A DNA stretch of 64,000 nucleotides. Source: Nereocystis luetkeana. Lineage: Eukaryota > Sar > Phaeophyceae > Laminariales > Laminariaceae. Below are positions 17,786-29,791 of the stretch, piece by piece. The position numbers were made by a program, and so were the translations under genes. Under the pieces are notes generated by a model. It made no database searches, had not been told where the DNA came from, and saw only the letters and a program-made list of their open reading frames with translations. Where the stretch lies: positions 12,472,951 through 12,536,950 of the forward strand of contig JARUPZ010000002.1 of NCBI GenBank assembly GCA_031213475.1. The letters are read 5' to 3'. Positions within the stretch are counted from its first letter, which is position 1. Each line of letters starts with the position of its first letter.

Positions 17786-19928
17786 TCGTTGCTGCTTTCA
17801 GTAGCGCCCAAAAATAAAAGTGTCGACACAACGCCCGGTCGTTGCCGTTGCCGGGTGGGGTGCTTAAGGTTGCCTACAGGCATGGACAATCAATCGATCA
17901 ATCGATCGTGCGTGCATACAACAACACCTGTACCCACCGTTGTTTCGTTCCCTTCTATTGCTATCAAATAGAAGGAAAGAAACAAGTTGGCCACATTGTG
18001 CGTATACTAATAGGTGCAGGCGCCGCTCGAGCACGACCAATTCGCTAGCGAGCACGAAAACGCGAGGGCGAGCGAAGGTGCCGCGAAACCACAATAAGCA
18101 AATAAATAAATAACAAAACAAAGCAGAAAATGTAAGAAGAGAGGCCCCGAAGCGTCGAGCAACAAACAATGTATCCGTGGAGGAACATGGGCGATCACCG
18201 CTGCTGCTGCTGCTGCTGCTGCTGTCCGACAACAACAATAGTGCATGTCGCGAAAAAGGGCGCCCCCGACCTTAGATTGACACCAGTGCAATAAAATAGC
18301 TCCACCAACCAACACACGGTATCGTGTCGCGTGTTACTCGCGGCCGCAACAAGGGAAATAAGGAGAGAGGGAGGAGGGACCAGTGCGCTGTACTCTCTAC
18401 AAGCAGACGCGAAAACCTTTCCAATTCAACCCAACCCGAACCAACCCGAACCAACTGGTCAAAACCCAAAACCCGACCAACACTTACGATCCCCCCCCCT
18501 CCCCGTTCCCCCCGCATCGTCTCTCACCGAGGAACTCCCGGCAAGCCTCGGGACCCTCGTAGAACCCCCCCTTCTTCTTGTCGCCACTATCATCACTATC
18601 ACTGCCCACCCCTCCCCCCTCTCCTTCGCCTCCGAACTTCTCGAAGAGATCGACCCCGACCTCCCAGTCTTCCCTCTCGTTCACCAGCTCTGTTCCCCCC
18701 GCCCCGGGAAGAGAGGCCGCCGGCCTGGCCGCTCCCTTGAGCTGCCAGTGGGAGGTGTCCAGGTCGTAAAAGTCGCGCCGACGCCGCTGCCAGGAGAAAC
18801 AAGGGATACGAGTGGGGGTTAGGAATGGGAGGGGGGTAGGAGGGAAATTGCCCAGAAATACATGTGAAGGTGTCCAATCCACACATGCGCGTTTCAAAAC
18901 CTGCTCCAGCGAAAGCACCCGGTTTTTCGCAAAGCGTAAAGCTTGACACGTGACCTGGACCCACCCCCCTATTTCTCCTGGAAGGTCATGGCCTCCAAAC
19001 CAAACCAACCCGAGCTAAGCCAAGCCAAGCTAAGCTAAGCGAACCCAACTGCCCCATCCAATCCAATCCAACCCAACCCAATCCAACCCAACCCAAGCCA
19101 CCCACAAGCCACCGACAACCTGAAACATCCACTGCCCCCGCCCGTCTTCCCACATGTCCGTACCTTGCGCTTCAGCTCCGGATCGAGGGGAGCCACGTGC
19201 ACGGGCGGTCGGTAGTCACGCAACAGCTCCTCCTGCTTCGACACCAGCCTCTCCAGTCGAGCCAGCTGATACCCACGGCAGTATATTATACAGACCGATG
19301 GCAGCAGACGGACGATGGGACGCGGACAGGCAGACTCTGCATAAACCAAAAAAATACTTGCAAATACTACTGTAATACTTCGTATCTATGTACCTGGTAT
19401 GCAAAGATCACCGTGATGGGTACGGTAACCGGTACGGTTACGGTTACAGTTACGGGTTTGGGCTACTTTCACGTTTACGGTTACTGTTACGGTTACTGGT
19501 TAGTGATACAGTTACGTTGACGTTTATGTATACGGTTACACTTACTGTACGACGGTTACGGTTGCGGATTTAGGATACGTTCACGGTTACAGTTAGGGTT
19601 AGGATGGTTTATTGTCAAGAGTACCGTTGTGGTTGTGGTTGCGTTTCTGTTTACGGATATTCTCACGACGGTTACGGTAGATACGGATTTTGGTTACGTT
19701 CACGTTTACGGTTACTGTCACGTCCCCGGTCACTTGTTAAGATTACGGTTACGGTTATGTACGAGCTTCGGATACCTCGAGGCGTCTCTTGTTGGTGTGC
19801 TTTTTCAAGCGGCCCTCGTGCCCGCCGGATGTGCCCCTCGTCAGCGGCTTCTTCCCGAGCTGGCGGCGCTTCTTCGCTCGCTTGATCACTCGCTCGTCCT
19901 CTCGCTTCCTCAGACGCTCTCCTCTGTC
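12848..19928 (-). CDS. TPR-like helical protein with Asn/Gly-rich acidic tail (5' end unresolved)
   Basis: Eight minus-strand exons with agreeing phases: 19928-19776, 19265-19164, 18786-18528, 17548-17467, 16888-16784, 15405-15225, 14193-14057 and 13343-12848 (stop TGA). They give 504 aa without a start codon; the first exon's acceptor is weak and further 5' exons are likely. Residues 1-51 are Lys/Arg-rich (possible nuclear signal or coiled coil). Residues about 172-300 look like helical TPR units: LNHQLARALHDEGKESKS, then CLDLDPADHVMARRGLVRLL, then PDDHGCEMAWSLAAIEF and ACLANPFLAWNIAHKD. This order resembles the TPR-like family in which 'LDLNP-D--G-R' is followed by 'NP-VP' and 'W'-rich helices (ST7-like / SEC-C-associated); that resemblance is from memory and unverified. 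From residue 340 comes a Gly/Asn/Thr/Ser repeat tail, a Gln/Glu segment, an Ala-rich helix and an acidic end. Function unknown. Confidence 0.72.
13093..13300 (-). repeat. Coding NG-rich repeat in the last exon of the TPR-like gene
   Basis: Degenerate 12-18-bp units on the minus strand encode runs of Asn-Gly, Ser-Gly-Asn and Lys-Ala-Ser-Gly-Asn. Just N-terminal to them is DVDGDNDGVFDADE, which resembles the Asp-rich calcium-binding loops of thrombospondin type 3 or EF-hand repeats. A single such motif is weak evidence of metal binding. Confidence 0.7.
14672..15195 (+). mobile_element. Full-length poly(C)-tailed element
   Basis: About 500 bp, starting GGTTGGCGTCGGTTGGCAAC and ending GATCGAGTACATATCTCC, TATCGAGTAC and a long C run. 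It has no coding frame. It lies in the intron between exons 6 and 7 of the minus-strand TPR-like gene, in antisense orientation to it. Confidence 0.88.
15436..15505 (-). repeat. 3'-end fragment of the poly(C)-tailed element
   Basis: Only the terminal ~70 bp are present, read on the minus strand from CTATGGTCATACGACTACGG to the TATCGAGTATATCCCCCC tail. It is a strongly 5'-truncated copy. Confidence 0.8.
15593..15867 (-). mobile_element. 5'-truncated poly(C)-tailed element, minus orientation
   Basis: The + strand reads poly(G), GTACTCGATAGGAGAGATG and then the complement of the conserved 3' half, ending near CTTCAATGAGTTGATTTAAT. Together with 14672-15195 it forms a large inverted repeat in the TPR-like gene. 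Confidence 0.88.
17000..17110. repeat. GGTTG pentanucleotide satellite
   Basis: Degenerate GGTTG/GGTTA units in an intron of the TPR-like gene. The complementary form (CCAAC) recurs at 18420-18480 and 18990-19100 in two other introns of the same gene. Confidence 0.8.
17758..17781. repeat. CTG triplet repeat
   Basis: A run of CTG units. Other CTG/CAG runs lie at about 333-354, 18199-18223, 23439-23457, 29742-29799, 34539-34564 and 62157-62182, all outside recognised exons. Confidence 0.9.
19400..19770. repeat. Degenerate GGTTAC/TTACGG hexamer satellite
   Basis: About 370 bp of units close to ACGGTT, filling the intron between the first two recognised exons of the TPR-like gene. It resembles telomere-like sequence only superficially: TTAGGG occurs at most once (about 19588). 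Confidence 0.85.
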
Positions 19929-21893
19929 CTTGCCGTGGGGCAATGCGATGATGGCGGATGCGATGGGAGGATGAAGGGATGGGAGACGGGTACGAGGTTT
20001 GGCACAGCGCTCCTCCGTGAAGTGATGCCGGTGTACATCCCGGGTTGCGTTTTGCTGCACAACTGTAGTAGGAGATCGGTACGGCCAGACCACAATCAGG
20101 GTACGACCCCTTTCCCTTTCCGCAACACTCTGTCGATTTTTTTCGAACTGAGATAATATGGCGTTGCTCTAAAAAGGTGTGGGTATCGTATGTAGACAGG
20201 TACACTTTAGTTCCAGGTGGCCGCTACGACTAGCCCAAACAACTATACTTCGGGCTTCGGGGTAGGCGGCCGCTACGATTAGCCCAAGCAGGCTGGCTTT
20301 TAGCGCCAGAAGCTGACAGCAGGCGACATGCACAGCACGACTACGAGTAGCCCGCAGCAGGGGGGCTTCAGCTGGGTGACGTACGCACGGCACGTACGAC
20401 ATTGATTAGGACAACGCAAGACGCGTCAGCAGACAAGAACACGGGGGAAAGGGGAAGGTCCTGCTCTGCTCTGCTGTGCGTGCCTGCTGCTGTTGCTGCC
20501 TTTGCTCTGCTGTGTTTTGTGTTCAATATTATGATGTATGACCATACGATACGGGCACGAGCGTGTTATTTGTCGATAACGTTTGGCCGCACGTCGCCAG
20601 AATGTTTTCGGATTTTATTTCAGTACTGTTTTTTTGTGGCTCTCATCACACAATTTTTACTCGTAGCTCTCCACAGGCTGCTGTGTTTGCTGGTGTAGTA
20701 CTACTGATACTGCTGCTGTAGTAGCTGCATAATCTGGTAGCTATACGTAACGTTCCCGCTACATATTGGCGAAATCGTTTCGAGTGTTTTACTCACAGCT
20801 TTTTACATTTTCGGCACCTCTGCTTTGCTGCTGCTGCTTTGGTCTGCCTGTAACAGCAGTATAATTAAGTGCTGAGCTGTTTTGGTGCTTTATTTGGTAC
20901 TTGCCGCCGGCTCTCCGATTCGCTCGTTGTTTTCTGTGGAACCATCATTATCAACACTTGTCCCTAGCGCTACGAATCATGTTCCTTCTGTTGCATCACC
21001 CTCGTCATTGTTGGAACACGGCTCCGAAGGGGAATCTTGTACTGGTACATTATACATTCATAGTAGGTCTGGTAGAGGAGCTCCCGGGGTGTTTGAGCCA
21101 CATGCACGAGGTTAAGGTTCCGAGTACGAGTACGGTATGAGAGCAAAAGGCTACGAGCCTCGTAAAATAGGACGCATTATGTCGCAGGTATAAAAGCGAT
21201 AGAACGGGAGTGGTGGTGGCGGAGTTCTGTTGCCTACAGGCACAGCAGTAGTTGCGAGAAAACGACTGGCCTCTCGTTCGAGGGCGTAACATATGCTTCT
21301 AGTGGGAATATCATACGACCGTTTGACTATTCCCTGCCAGTAGGATGTAGAAACTCGTAGGGTGGTTGCAACGTTGTTGCTGGATGGACGACGGAATGCC
21401 CTCGGCTGCTGTACCGGGGGCAACGCCCTGCTGCTGCTGATGTGTATACCCATGTGGTTGAAACCATGCGCGATCAAATCATCAAATGCAACATTTGCAG
21501 ACGTTTTGAAGAGGAACGGATGTTTATCATCTTAGGCACGCGATCTCGAATCACCTGCTTCCTTCTGACATCTTCTTGGACATCCCTTGCCCCCGTCCTC
21601 CTTTCGATTTCTTGTTGCGACCCATCTTGCGCAACGTTTGTTGTAAGAGGTGAGGAGGTGGGTGACCATGGCGGGAGGAAATGTTTGAACCGTGGGTTTC
21701 ATGAAATAAAGAAGGATGCTGTGCGTGAAGATTTCAAACTTTTATCCCCCCTGCGGAACTTCATGTGTCACTTCAGCAGGAGGCAGCAGCAGCACGGGCT
21801 CATAGTCGTACTTAGGGGCAGTTTCAAAGGTGCACGCTGTCTACCTAGCACCACCATATAGTCCGCTTTAATCTTCTGCCCCCTCGGTGAGCC
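19929..21893. other. Region upstream of two divergent genes
   Basis: It should hold the 5' exon(s) and promoter of the minus-strand TPR-like gene and the 5' flank of the plus-strand exon at 21894. No convincing exon was found. A three-fold degenerate motif (CGCTACGAYTAGCCC) occurs at about 20221-20360. The rest shows no recognised feature. Confidence 0.5.
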
Positions 21894-22301
21894 ATGGGAG
21901 CCGGCCTGGCAGCGCAGCGCGGCTGGCCGCAGGGAGAAGAACCCAACCTGGAGTCTCCGCACAGCACGGAGGACACAGCTTCTGGAGATACCTCATCGAG
22001 CCCGAGGCACAGCCTGGGCGTGTTCGACAGGGCCACGCGAGAGGAAACGCAGCCTTTGGAGGACGGGGAAGGTTGGGCGCACTACAACTCAACATCAAGC
22101 CTGACGTCTCTCGTGCCCGTCAAGAGGCATCAGTCGATGGAAACCGAGGAGGGCACGAGCGAGTCTTTGTTGCACAACCAGCAAGGAAACGTTCAGAATG
22201 GGCAGTGGGGAGGGGACGTCGTCGGGGAAGACGAGGACTTGAGGGAGTCCAGGGCACCGAGCATTGCTTACGACCTGGGAGCTCTACACACGGAAGAAGA
22301 G
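21894..22301 (+). CDS. Probable first coding exon; acidic Ser/Glu-rich N-terminus, possibly of the SulP transporter
   Basis: Open frame of 136 codons from an ATG in a good initiation context (GCCATGGGA) to a donor GAG|GTGAGA, ending in phase 0. The peptide is hydrophilic and rich in Ser, Thr, Glu and Asp, as in cytosolic N-terminal extensions of transporters (MGAGLAAQRGW at the start, SIAYDLGALHTEEE at the end). The next exon on this strand with a recognised family, at 33297, also starts in phase 0, so direct splicing would add this segment to the SulP protein across an 11-kb intron. It could equally be the first exon of a separate gene. No domain is recognised within it. Confidence 0.55.
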
Positions 22302-22539
22302 GTGAGAATAACGAGGTGCTGTGCAGCACTCGTCCGAAAGAAGCAGGGAGACATAGTAGGAAGATGTGGGGGGGGGCGAGGGGCAAGGCGGAAACTATGT
22401 GTGCGATGAAGAGGTCAGTCACACACTCCTTTGTTTGCGTTCTCCTTTGTCCGTTCACCATTTGATTTTCACCTCTTCCCTCGTCTTTTTTCACCATTCT
22501 TTTGTCGTTCGCTCTGCCACAGGCACGTACGTACGATCT

Positions 22540-23010
22540 AGATATATACCTGGTATAATACCAGACACCAGACACAGCACAGCAGTATGTATAGAGGGGT
22601 GATTGATGCGTACCATGGTACCAGGTATATACCAGATACCAACCACAGTACACCGGCAATTTGCATGATACACTGCTGTACCAGGGTATGTTGTATGTGC
22701 TCTCTTCACAGCAAGCATTATGGCAAGATTCCCCTCAGTGACGTGCTTACTGGAGGGGACCAGGGAGTGCAGTGGCCGAGAACTATAATATATAATTGAA
22801 AACGATGCATATTATTACCTGGTATATCTGGGCATGTTATACGCAGATGATACCAGGTACACATACATGGTCTCATCATCGTACAAAAAATATCACGACG
22901 TCATGAAATATCTGCACATTTCTTCTGTGTACCTGTAAACATGCAGTGCACCTATTACATTATAGAATGAACAGCAGTACGCAGCAGCAGTACGTACTGC
23001 TGTACCAGGT
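22540..23010. repeat. Cluster of TACCAGGTA/TACCTGGTA palindromic words
   Basis: At least seven occurrences of TACCAGGTA, TACCTGGTA or one-base variants, some back-to-back (near 22549, 22622, 22678, 22817, 22850 and 22988). This is the densest patch of a word found throughout the window. Confidence 0.8.
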
Positions 23011-23626
23011 ACCTGGTAAGTATTAATAGTTACCGCGCCTGCTTTTTTGGGGACAAACATACAATGAAATACGTTTGACTACTTTTGTCTGTGAAATACT
23101 ACAGTATTACGAGTATTGATAATACTATGACTATTAATACGAGTATTGGCTGGATCACTTTTTCAGATTCTCAATGATCCGGCCAAACATTTTGGTTTCA
23201 TACCAGGTGGATATGTCTTTGTTGTGGCACTCGCGGCGAAGAAGGCCTCTCCTGCACAAAACCGAGGACTGCCCACAAAAAAAAGTTTGAGAGCACCCCA
23301 CGCGTGACACGCGGCACACAGAGTACACCCACACGTGGAACAGACAGCAGTAGTGGATAACATCTACAGCACTACTAGAAAAGCACCGAAGGGGCTGGAA
23401 CTTTCGACCACACTCGGCTGCCCATGAAAATCGTACTGCAGCAGCAGCAGCAGCAGCATTGTTGTACCCGTGGCAGCATTCATGTTTGTGTCAGCCCACG
23501 AAAATCGTACTGCAGTGTTGTTGTGCCTGTGGCAGCATACACACCGAATTTCGAGTTTTTATGGTTTTTCGGATAATCCTAGGGCTCCAGCACCTTTGTG
23601 TGACCACGGACTCCTTGCTTCGTCAG

Positions 23627-23645
23627 AAAACAACAACAACAACGC

Positions 23646-23721
<76 letters not shown>

Positions 23722-23722
23722 C
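23627..23722. repeat. CAA trinucleotide array
   Basis: About 95 bp of near-perfect CAA/AAC repeats. Open frames through it (poly-Asn, poly-Gln, poly-Thr; poly-Cys on the other strand) are repeat artefacts. Confidence 0.95.
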
Positions 23723-23956
23723 GCACAACAGCAGAAACCCCCAGCTCTACTGATCGCATGGTCCGATGAAAAAGCAACTATTAATACTACTCGTAGTAGG
23801 AAGCCACAGCAATACAGCGTGGACAAAGTACCGCACATGCGTCATGTTGCTTCCTACTCTGCTGGCGGGCGGCAGACGTGTATTGCGTTGTAGTCAGCTG
23901 GTTGCAGCGCGCGCCCAGCACTGCTCATGTACTGCTTGTAGTCTGTGGTGTCTGGG

Positions 23957-24054
23957 TTAACCCTTTTAGGACCCCAGTCCCGTTTTGGGGACAAACTACT
24001 TATAATTAGAGTGTTTTGTCCCCACATATGGGAATGCGGTTCTAAAAGGGTTAA
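23957..24054. mobile_element. TTAA-flanked palindromic MITE (piggyBac-like ends)
   Basis: Flanked by TTAA on both sides. The ends CCCTTTTAGGACCCCAGT and GCGGTTCTAAAAGGG are inverted repeats, followed inward by GTCCCGTTTTGGGGACAAA and its partner. The element is 98 bp including TTAA. TTAA duplication with a CCC terminus is typical of piggyBac-superfamily elements; no transposase is present. Confidence 0.85.
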
Positions 24055-27000
24055 GCCCATGGTTCAAAAAAAAAAAGCTGGAAAAAAAAGGTCAGCAAAA
24101 AGCAAAAGCCAAAATCAGGTACGCCTGTTCCATTTGAGCCAAAAGCAGTTACATACCGAAACCAAGTAAAAAGCACACGCCACGAGCGGTGTTTTTGGCC
24201 ATGAGAAATCACGATACATATTTTTTTGGCGCCTTAGCACTGAGCGTGTGGCCTCCCAAAATCTGAATTGTTTTCTTTGAGGAATATGGGTACCACGAGC
24301 TCCGCTTGGACCTGCAAAGGGTCAGCAGGCTTCGTTTGTTTCGCCACGTCGGGAGCCCCAAGAGTATTTATTCTGGCGCCCCCCCCCCCGTCGCCAGCTT
24401 TGAAGCCTCTCGAGAATCCTCGCAGTACCGCCTGCTCGGCACGAAACTATTTCCCCGTACTCGTACCAAACCTGAGACTATCTCGACGCGGGGTGGGGCA
24501 GACGAGCTGCCATCTGTGTCCACGGTGACCATACAAACAACAACAGAGTACAACGTCGTAGCAGCTGAAGCACATTGTACACCCCATAGAAAAAATAGTG
24601 AAATCAACGTACGAATTTATGCCTAAATACCTACGTGTACGTACCAGGTACACGTAAAGTTTATACCCTCCGAGTAGGTTTAGCAGTCTGGGAGAAGGGA
24701 TCTTTAGGGATGTTTTTGACTTGAAAAATGTGTAGCGTGGTCTGCACTCCGGAATCGTCGTCCGCAACTGAAAAATTTCCTGGTTCGATGCAAACTCGGC
24801 GCAGCCGCGTTTATGGCGAGTTAGGGTTAGGGTTAGAGTCAGGGGTTGGGTTGGGTCTTCGCCAGTACCTTGATCCCAACAGGAACCAAAACACCCGAAC
24901 AGCCTACCAACCTAAAGATCCCCTCTGCCAGATTGTTAAAGGTCCTCGTTTATACACAAGAATTGCAACCAAGGGACCGGCGACCGCATAATATACGGAG
25001 AAAAAACAGACAGTGTACGTATGGACGTATGGTCCATGCAAGACAATTTGGCCATTCACTTTTCAATGCATATCTTTTGAATAAAAAATAGTTGTAACGT
25101 GAAACAACAATGGCCGTGACCGCCGTCGCGAGCTACGTTGAATACCGCGGAGTTTGTTTTTCTAACTGCAAATTTTTCGACGAAGATTACCCCGAAATCG
25201 CCCGAAATTACCCCGAAACACCCCGACGTGGGCGCTAATAAGAGCACTCGTACACGTTTTTATTCGCTTTTCTTTCTTCTTTATGTTTCCTCTTCGTGTT
25301 TTCTTTCTCCTTTTCCTTTTTCGAGTGAATACCATAGATGGATATGCTCCTGGTGTTATTTGGTTACAAGTGATACGGGATGATGTACCACTGCTCGTCT
25401 GTACCGTTTCCCTTACAGACTGGTGTGATACTGCCGTCCGCACTTTTGCGTACTTGTTTGTTTTCTGTCATCGAGATGGAAATTGCTGCAGCCTTTTTGT
25501 GACCACAGGCAGAATTTCAGGGAAATGCGCTATTGTGAGAACATCATCATCACACAGCATGCTTACAGGTCAAGCCGTACTTCTGTGCAGCGCAATCGCA
25601 ACCAACAGACAACTGTACGTCCGTACATTGAGCATACGATACGATACATAATATATACCGGTATGTACGTATGTTTGTCAATTTTTCGTACTTTTGCCAA
25701 CTTTTCTCTTCGCAGGAGTACTTTTCGGCAATACCTGGTACCAGGTATATATTATTACACGTGGTTGATATATCAGTCATGGTGTATACCAGGGGCAAGC
25801 CTCACTCAAGCAAAACATACTGTTTTTAGCATGCAGTATATCGTAAATACTATTTTTAGTGTGCAGTGTATCGCATATACATACTTCGTACTATTGTTAG
25901 TATGTAGGGTCCTCTGAGTCCACATAATGTGGCGACAAAACAAATTTACGAATATCTCACGAAATATCGAGTATCTTAGAACCCCCCCCCCCCCCCCCCC
26001 GAATCTCAGGGATTAATGAAAGGAATCGTTTACCGCACTCTTTTTAAAAATCATATGGCGAGTTATTCCGAATGAAACGAATGAAGTCGACCTTCCATAT
26101 CCAGTTTTTTCGGAATATTTCAACCAAATTCGACTTTTAAAAAAAAACAAAAACACCACGTCGAGAAAATGTCAAGATCTCTCGAAACCCGTTGAGATAT
26201 TGGGGATCATGAAAGTGCACCGGCCCCAAGAAACGAAACAAGTGTTTCCGGTTTATCTAGGATAAAAAAGCTCAGAGGAAAAAAGAGAAAAAAAACTACG
26301 TGCAGACCTGTTCCTAGAGACAAGGCGTTTGCCGGTGTCTTAGGGTTTTGGAACAACTACCTCCACCCCGAGAAAAATGTACGTTGGTGCTGGGGAATTT
26401 GTGGACAATTTGTCCTGGATGGATGGCCTCTGGTTGAAAGCTAGACAAAGTAGACAAATCCAGATGTAACCGGCCAGTTTCAAGCCAAGAACAGGTGATG
26501 TGAGGCTGACCAATGACGGGATTCCTGGTGTGTACATTTTACTTTGCATGTTGTATGATATACACTACGTTGGGAATATAAGGATGGTCGGAAATATAAG
26601 GATATTTGATGTACTCATACCATAATCCAAACGGTCGTTACATTTCCGTTCAGAGTGTGGGTGGATCTGTCACACGTAGAGCAGCAGCAAAGAGAGGTAG
26701 ATGGTGGATTACAGACCGTTGCAATGAACACAACCAGCCACGCCAGTACAGCGCATATGGAGGTGTCGCACATGCACGGCGTATGGGCGGCAGCGTTGTA
26801 ACATCGTGCTCTGTACATGTTGTCTGTTGTCTACCTGGTACATATCTGGACTGTGTGTTCATGAGAGCCTAGGGAAAAAACAGACAACAATTTACGGGTA
26901 CATACTTACAAAATCAGGCCTCTCGTGCTGAAACCAGGGAATTCATCGCATCCACTCCCGCCGAAAGAAAACTGTGAGCGCTTGCCATGCGCTCCACACA

Positions 27001-27765
27001 GCACGGATCGCGCCCAGACCTCTACCAATGTGTCCGGCCGGGCTTCCCGTGTCGACTACTTAACTTTTTGCCTAAAAGTGCTCGTATGAAGAGACATGTT
27101 GAACAAATTACGTGAAAATTTCACAAACATGACTGTATACGCAAGGCCCCTCTTCCCGGAGTGGGGTGTTCCCCTGGTGGTGACGCAAGTTGGCATGCCG
27201 CAACTCAATGTTGATGTTACCAGCGAAAGCGAGTTTCTAGTTTTTTACCGTGCCTAAATATTTAGACCCCTTTCGCAATTGATGTGTGACTTGTACCGAC
27301 GCCCGACCGCGGTGATCTCCGAAAACATCGCAGCGAAAAAAGAGCGTCACACAGAGCCACCTAGTGAGCTTTATTCCACCGCAAACAGCCGTCAGATGAT
27401 CGTTAGTCGCATCATCAGAGAGATCACAGGCTACAGGCCAAAGCGGGACCCATCCAAACAGCAACAGACAGCAGGACAGCCACCGCCGAGACCGCGCGCA
27501 CCCATCGTCGCGGATGGAAACGGGTGACTGGGCTTTATCCTGTCGTGCTGTGCTGGTCGCTCGTGTGTCTCCTGCCGTGCGAACCCTACCTCTGTGCGTA
27601 ACAGCACCAGCACTAGCTACAGTACAGCAATACGCGATATGTGTTGAGAATTTAGAACCTGAGATTTTGAGGCTGTGTTTTTATATTTTTTTAAGAATTT
27701 ACAGCTGAACGTTTGTGCTCAGCAAGAGCACCACTCTAAATTCTACCAGTATATAATACCAACCT

Positions 27766-27862
27766 TTAACCCTTTTAGAACCGCAGTCCCGTTTTGGGGA
27801 CAAACCAGTCAAATTAGAAGTAATTTGTCCCCAAAACGAGACTGCGGTTCTGAAAGGGTTAA
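27766..27862. mobile_element. TTAA-flanked palindromic MITE, best-preserved copy
   Basis: TTAA, then CCCTTTTAGAACCGCAGTCC, CGTTTTGGGGACAAA, a short centre, and the near-perfect inverted partner ending GGTTCTGAAAGGG and TTAA. The arms pair over about 40 bp. 97 bp including TTAA. Confidence 0.9.
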
Positions 27863-29026
27863 GAGCCTGTGCTTAACGTTGACATCACAAAAGCCTCCAG
27901 TCTTGGCCGAAATAGGAGATTCTTGACCGTTGTCGCGTACTGTACACAGCCTACTGTACACAGCCAGTACGCAGGCAGGGTTGGCTTTTTTTTATTTCTC
28001 TCTGCTGTCGCACCGAGCTGCCCACAATCCGCATGACTGCCCAAAGTCTTAAAGCGACGCTCGCTCAGAGGACTGAGCGCCGAGACCACGGCTGAAACAG
28101 ATGTACGGGCGTATATCGTTCATCACCCGATCGATGCTGCCGATGCTACCTGTTGTCCTTGATTGAATTTCGCTTTATTTCCTGTTGGCTTGGCGCGATT
28201 GTGCGGACGCTTTTTTTTTCTTGACGGTTCCTGATTGCATATTTATTCCTCTCGAGTTCGACTCCAGAAGAATTACAGAAGCGCTTGTAGACCACAGTAG
28301 CTGCGTTTTGGAGTCTGTCTTCTGTCTTGTGACCGAACAGCAACTACCGTCCACGATCCACCAAGGCGCGAAAGGTAAGATACAAACTACCGGCTGCGCG
28401 AGATTTTCGCGACAACAGCTGTCGTAGCACATGACATACATACTACAGTGTACATACGTATAGTAAGTTCCACAGCGCCAGCAAGCAGCAGCAGTAGAGG
28501 TACAATAGGAATACTCGTGTAAGATATGCGCAGCACCAGCATAACTACTCGTACATGCGGCAAGCAGCGACGCAGCAGGACAGCCAGTTCTGCAGGACAC
28601 GACAGCAAGCGTTACCGCTGTTATATTCCTTATTGCTGTGCACGTATTCATGTGTGAAGCAGCAGCACTACGAAGAAGTGATGCAGCACTGATCCAGCAA
28701 TGATCCAGTGATCGTGATTTGCGACTTTTTGGTGTGAGCCCCCAAATAGTGTTAGAAGTGAGCTGCTGGCTGGCTGCCGCAGGCTTTTCCGCGCTACCTG
28801 TTGTATTGGCTGAGCTGGATGAGGGCAGGCTTGGCCTGCCGAGCATGGAAGCGAAGCAACCAGTCACACGGGGTCGATCATCCATCGACGGAGCCAAACC
28901 AGACCGACAGCATGATCCAACCGACGGGCTATAAACGTCGAACACATGATACGGCAATTTATTGCACTGAACGCTGACATAGGTTGCAAACGTATGATAT
29001 CATACGAAGTACATAGTAACAGTGTT

Positions 29027-29350
29027 TGATTCCGCCTGAAAATGTAGTCGTGATTGGATATCTTGCCGAACATGGCACAAGCACAAATGATACAAGCACA
29101 AAAACACCGTGGCTGTCACAAAGCGAAGGCTGCTGTTGTGTATTAATAGTACTGCGACTGACTGCTGTGTACTGCTATAGCGTACGAGTGGTGTATCAGA
29201 CGCACCACAGCTGTGCTTGATTTTTGCCTGGGATAATGTGGTCGTGATTGGATATCCTGTTGAACAATACACACACACAACTGCAGTGTCAACATACAAC
29301 ACACAGGAGCACCGATCGTGGCTGCCACAAAGGCAAGATTGATGTTGTAC
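29027..29350. repeat. 194-bp tandem repeat, about 1.7 copies
   Basis: The block GTCGTGATTGGATATC occurs at 29047 and 29241, followed in both copies by similar blocks (TGCCGAAC/TGTTGAAC, GTGGCTGTCACAAAG / GTGGCTGCCACAAAG, then GCTGTTG / GATGTTG). No coding signal. Confidence 0.75.
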
Positions 29351-29740
29351 GGCTGCTGTAGTTTTCTGGTATGTGGGTGCACGGTGCACGGCGCGTGGCT
29401 GCTTATGTTTTTAATCAAATCGATTGACGTACGTATTTTGTTGCTAAATCTAAAAGAAGTGTGGTTCACGATTCACTGCTGTGCCGTATTTATTCCTAGA
29501 GTGAAAGCAATTAATTCCCCCGTCTTTTGGGATCATGCTCGTCAATATATATATACATATATATACCGGTATATATATATATATATATTATAATATGTAC
29601 GTATCTAAGGACCTGAGGATGATAGTAATCGAAAACATAGCCCCAACACAAGAGCACGAGCAAACACGCGGTCGCACGGAGCTAGCGCCAGACTCCGTGC
29701 GTCACCACGTTCCGGCGGCCACCCTGCGTGCCCCGCGTTA

Positions 29741-29791
<51 letters not shown>

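Noticed and set aside
23459-23893. Poly-Asn/poly-Gln protein frame
   Set aside because: Generated by a CAA array; no conserved sequence outside it.
24398-24524. Exon-like stretch with pyrimidine tract, CAG acceptor and donor
   Set aside because: Its phase (needs phase 2, leaves phase 0) does not match the exon at 21894, and no family is recognised. Kept only as a possibility.
24820-24850. TTAGGG-like telomeric repeat
   Set aside because: Only two to three imperfect units; neighbouring words vary, as in other degenerate satellites.
27279-27527. Open frame with RQMIVSRIIREITGYRP
   Set aside because: Faint similarity to a ribosomal eL36-like segment came to mind, but flanking residues do not continue the match and no splice context supports it.
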